This document shows positions 62,461-64,000 of a stretch of 64,000 bases of DNA, piece after piece. Made by a program: the position numbers and the translations under genes. The DNA is from Streptomyces cavernae (GTDB taxonomy: Bacteria; Actinomycetota; Actinomycetes; Streptomycetales; Streptomycetaceae). The first letter of the stretch is position 1. Each line of letters opens with the position of its first letter. The stretch spans positions 186,001 to 250,000 of the forward strand of contig NZ_RPDJ01000006.1 in the NCBI RefSeq assembly GCF_004023625.1, in the 5' to 3' direction. The notes beneath the pieces are model-generated. The model was not told the DNA's origin. It searched no databases and was given only the letters and a program-made list of their open reading frames with translations.

Positions 62461-64000
62461 CTATTGGTCTTCCTGACCGCCGAAAATGCCTCCGTTTCCG
62501 TTTCCTCTGGTATTCCCTGTCCCGGTGCTCTCGCTTGCCGTGGGCGAGTTGGTCACACCTCCGCTGGAGCCACTGGAGTCGCCGCCCTGCGACGTACCGC
62601 CGTCGTTGTTGCACTGCGGGTTGACCGGGTTGCAGATCTCGGGTGCCGAATTGGTGGGGGACGGCTCGGCCTGACTGGCCGTCGGGCTCGGAGTGGAGCT
62701 CGGGGTCGACTGCTCCTCCGACTGCGTCGGCGTCGGCGTCGGGCTCGGGGTCTCTCCGACGACCACGCCGATGTCCTCCGGCTCCGGGAACGGAAGCGGC
62801 TTCTGGTTCTTGAGGGCCTTCTCCATGTAGTCGTGCCAGATCTGGGCCGGGAACGAGGCGCCGTGGATCTTCTCCTCGCCGCCCGTGCCGAACATCTCCA
62901 GGAACTCGCGCTTCTTGCTCGACTCCCTGTCGTCGAGGCGGTACATGGAGATCGCCGTCGACAACTGCGGTGTGTATCCCACGAACCAGGCCGACTTGTT
63001 GCCGTCCGTGGTACCGGTCTTGCCGGCCACCTGGCGATCGTCAAGCTTGGCCGAGGTGCCGGTGCCCTCCTCGACGACCGTCCGCAGGACGTCGGTGACG
63101 TTGTCGGCGACCTCAGAGGTGAACGCCTGCTTTTCGACGGCGATCTTGTTGTGGTCGAAGACCGTTCCCTCCTTGCTCGTCACCTTGGTGACGGAGAAGG
63201 GGTCACGCTGCTTGCCGCTGGCGGCGAACGTGGCGTACGCCCCGGCCATGCGGATCGCACTGGGGTCGGAGGTACCGATCGAGAACGAGGGCACGGTGGC
63301 GCTGGCGAGGCTGCTCTCCTTGAGGCCTGCGTCGATCGCGGACTGCTTCACCTTGTCCAGGCCGACGTCCATACCGAGTTGGACGTACGGGGAGTTCGCA
63401 GAGACCCGCATCGCCTCACGAAGATCGATGAGGTACTGCGGCGGCGTGCCGTACGACTCGTCTCCGTCGTTGCGCTGCAGCCACTCCTTGTCCTCCTCGT
63501 TCTTCCAGACCTCTCCGTTGTACTCCTTGATCTTGAGCAGGTTCTTGGAGCTGAAGAGGCTCTTCGGGGAGACCTTGGTGCGCTCGTCCTGTGCCTGGTC
63601 GCGTTCCCCGTCCGGGTCGCGCGTACCCCAGCTCATGGCCGCCGCGAGCACGAACGGCTTGAAGGTGGAGCCCACCTGGGCACCGGTCTGGTCGGCGTTG
63701 TTGGTGAAGTGCTTGGTCGCGTCCTCGCCGCCGTAGATGGCCTCGATCGCACCCGTCTTGGGGTTCACCGAGGCGCCGCCGAACTGGACGAAGGTGTCCT
63801 TGTCCGGACGCAGCTTGGGCTTGATCTTGGCTTTCTGGACCTTCTTCACCGCGGCCTCGAGCTGGTTGACCTTCGTCTTGTCGAAGGTCGTGTAGATCGA
63901 GTAGCCACCCTCCTGGAGGTCCCTTTCGGTGATGCCCGTCTTTTCGCTGTTGTTGATGAGGTAGGCCTGGGCAAGGTCCACGAGATAGCCGACCTGGCCG
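62461..64000 (-). CDS. class A penicillin-binding protein, C-terminal part (partial)
   Basis: The frame is open to the window end, so the start and the glycosyltransferase domain lie outside. All three transpeptidase motifs are present: STFK in GSTFKPFVLAAAMSW, SAN in VSANSPYVQLGMDV and KTGT in VAGKTGTTDGNKSAWFV. A Pro/Ser/Thr-rich tail with two Cys (APEICNPVNPQCNN) ends in Gly/Asn-rich sequence. It makes peptidoglycan strands and cross-links in the cell wall. Confidence 0.94.
   Translation of the reverse strand, partial: GQVGYLVDLAQAYLINNSEKTGITERDLQEGGYSIYTTFDKTKVNQLEAAVKKVQKAKIKPKLRPDKDTFVQFGGASVNPKTGAIEAIYGGEDATKHFTNNADQTGAQVGSTFKPFVLAAAMSWGTRDPDGERDQAQDERTKVSPKSLFSSKNLLKIKEYNGEVWKNEEDKEWLQRNDGDESYGTPPQYLIDLREAMRVSANSPYVQLGMDVGLDKVKQSAIDAGLKESSLASATVPSFSIGTSDPSAIRMAGAYATFAASGKQRDPFSVTKVTSKEGTVFDHNKIAVEKQAFTSEVADNVTDVLRTVVEEGTGTSAKLDDRQVAGKTGTTDGNKSAWFVGYTPQLSTAISMYRLDDRESSKKREFLEMFGTGGEEKIHGASFPAQIWHDYMEKALKNQKPLPFPEPEDIGVVVGETPSPTPTPTQSEEQSTPSSTPSPTASQAEPSPTNSAPEICNPVNPQCNNDGGTSQGGDSSGSSGGVTNSPTASESTGTGNTRGNGNGGIFGGQEDQ

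Overview
The window looks like a piece of a Streptomyces chromosome close to the replication origin. The DNA is GC-rich, many genes start with GTG, and the set includes the sporulation pair ssgR-ssgA, a fused cydDC, an F420-type luciferase-like oxidoreductase, a glycine-rich Ssb and FemX. From memory, the order pheA-serS ... cydDC-cydB-cydA-hisC ... thiC ... ssgA-ssgR ... dnaB ... rplI-rpsR-ssb-rpsF ... femX follows the SCO3900-SCO3965 part of S. coelicolor, which lies beside oriC. Two independent signals support this: ten sites matching parS (GTTTCACGTGAAAC or one change) across the 64 kb, and three intergenic clusters of DnaA boxes (TTGTCCACA / TTATCCACA).

Layout. 1-2.4 kb: end of a CopC/CopD copper protein and a Tat-exported DyP peroxidase. 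2.4-6.5 kb: pheA, a DnaA-box cluster, serS, a Cof-type HAD phosphatase and tRNA-Ser(GCT). 6.8-10.7 kb: a leftward operon of two ABC ATPases and two ABC-2 permeases. 11-15 kb: KptA/Tpt1, an F420-type oxidoreductase, a second HAD phosphatase and an M23 peptidase. 15.3-21.6 kb: cydA-cydB-cydDC behind a Rex operator. 21.7-27 kb: hisC, a LacI regulator, a PP2A-like phosphatase and a membrane protein. 27.2-31.2 kb: an accessory-looking, more AT-rich stretch with an XRE/DUF5753 regulator facing a DUF397 gene, small ORFs, a LysR regulator, and DUF1801 and VOC proteins. 31.3-36.5 kb: thiC under a TPP riboswitch, a YibE/F membrane protein, and ssgA-ssgR. 36.7-46.5 kb: small membrane and cupin proteins, a LMW phosphatase, a cystathionine gamma-lyase-like enzyme, LysR, Nudix, a flavohemoprotein, two GNAT proteins and a serine hydrolase. 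46.5-51.8 kb: WYL regulator, RidA, a TetR/TetX-like monooxygenase pair, an oxidoreductase pseudogene carrying a MITE-like insertion, and MarR. 52-57 kb: dnaB, a MATE exporter and rpsF-ssb-rpsR-rplI. 57.4-64 kb: cell-envelope genes (FemX, an alanine-racemase-like protein, a GT87-type membrane protein, a secreted protein and a class A PBP that runs off the end).

The most unusual features are architectural. One parS lies inside the P3 arm of the thiC TPP riboswitch, one overlaps the start codon region of cydDC, one is inside the peroxidase coding frame, and several form extended perfect palindromes or abut terminators between convergent genes. A 162-bp inverted-repeat element interrupts a quinone oxidoreductase gene, and removing it with one TAA target copy restores the reading frame exactly.
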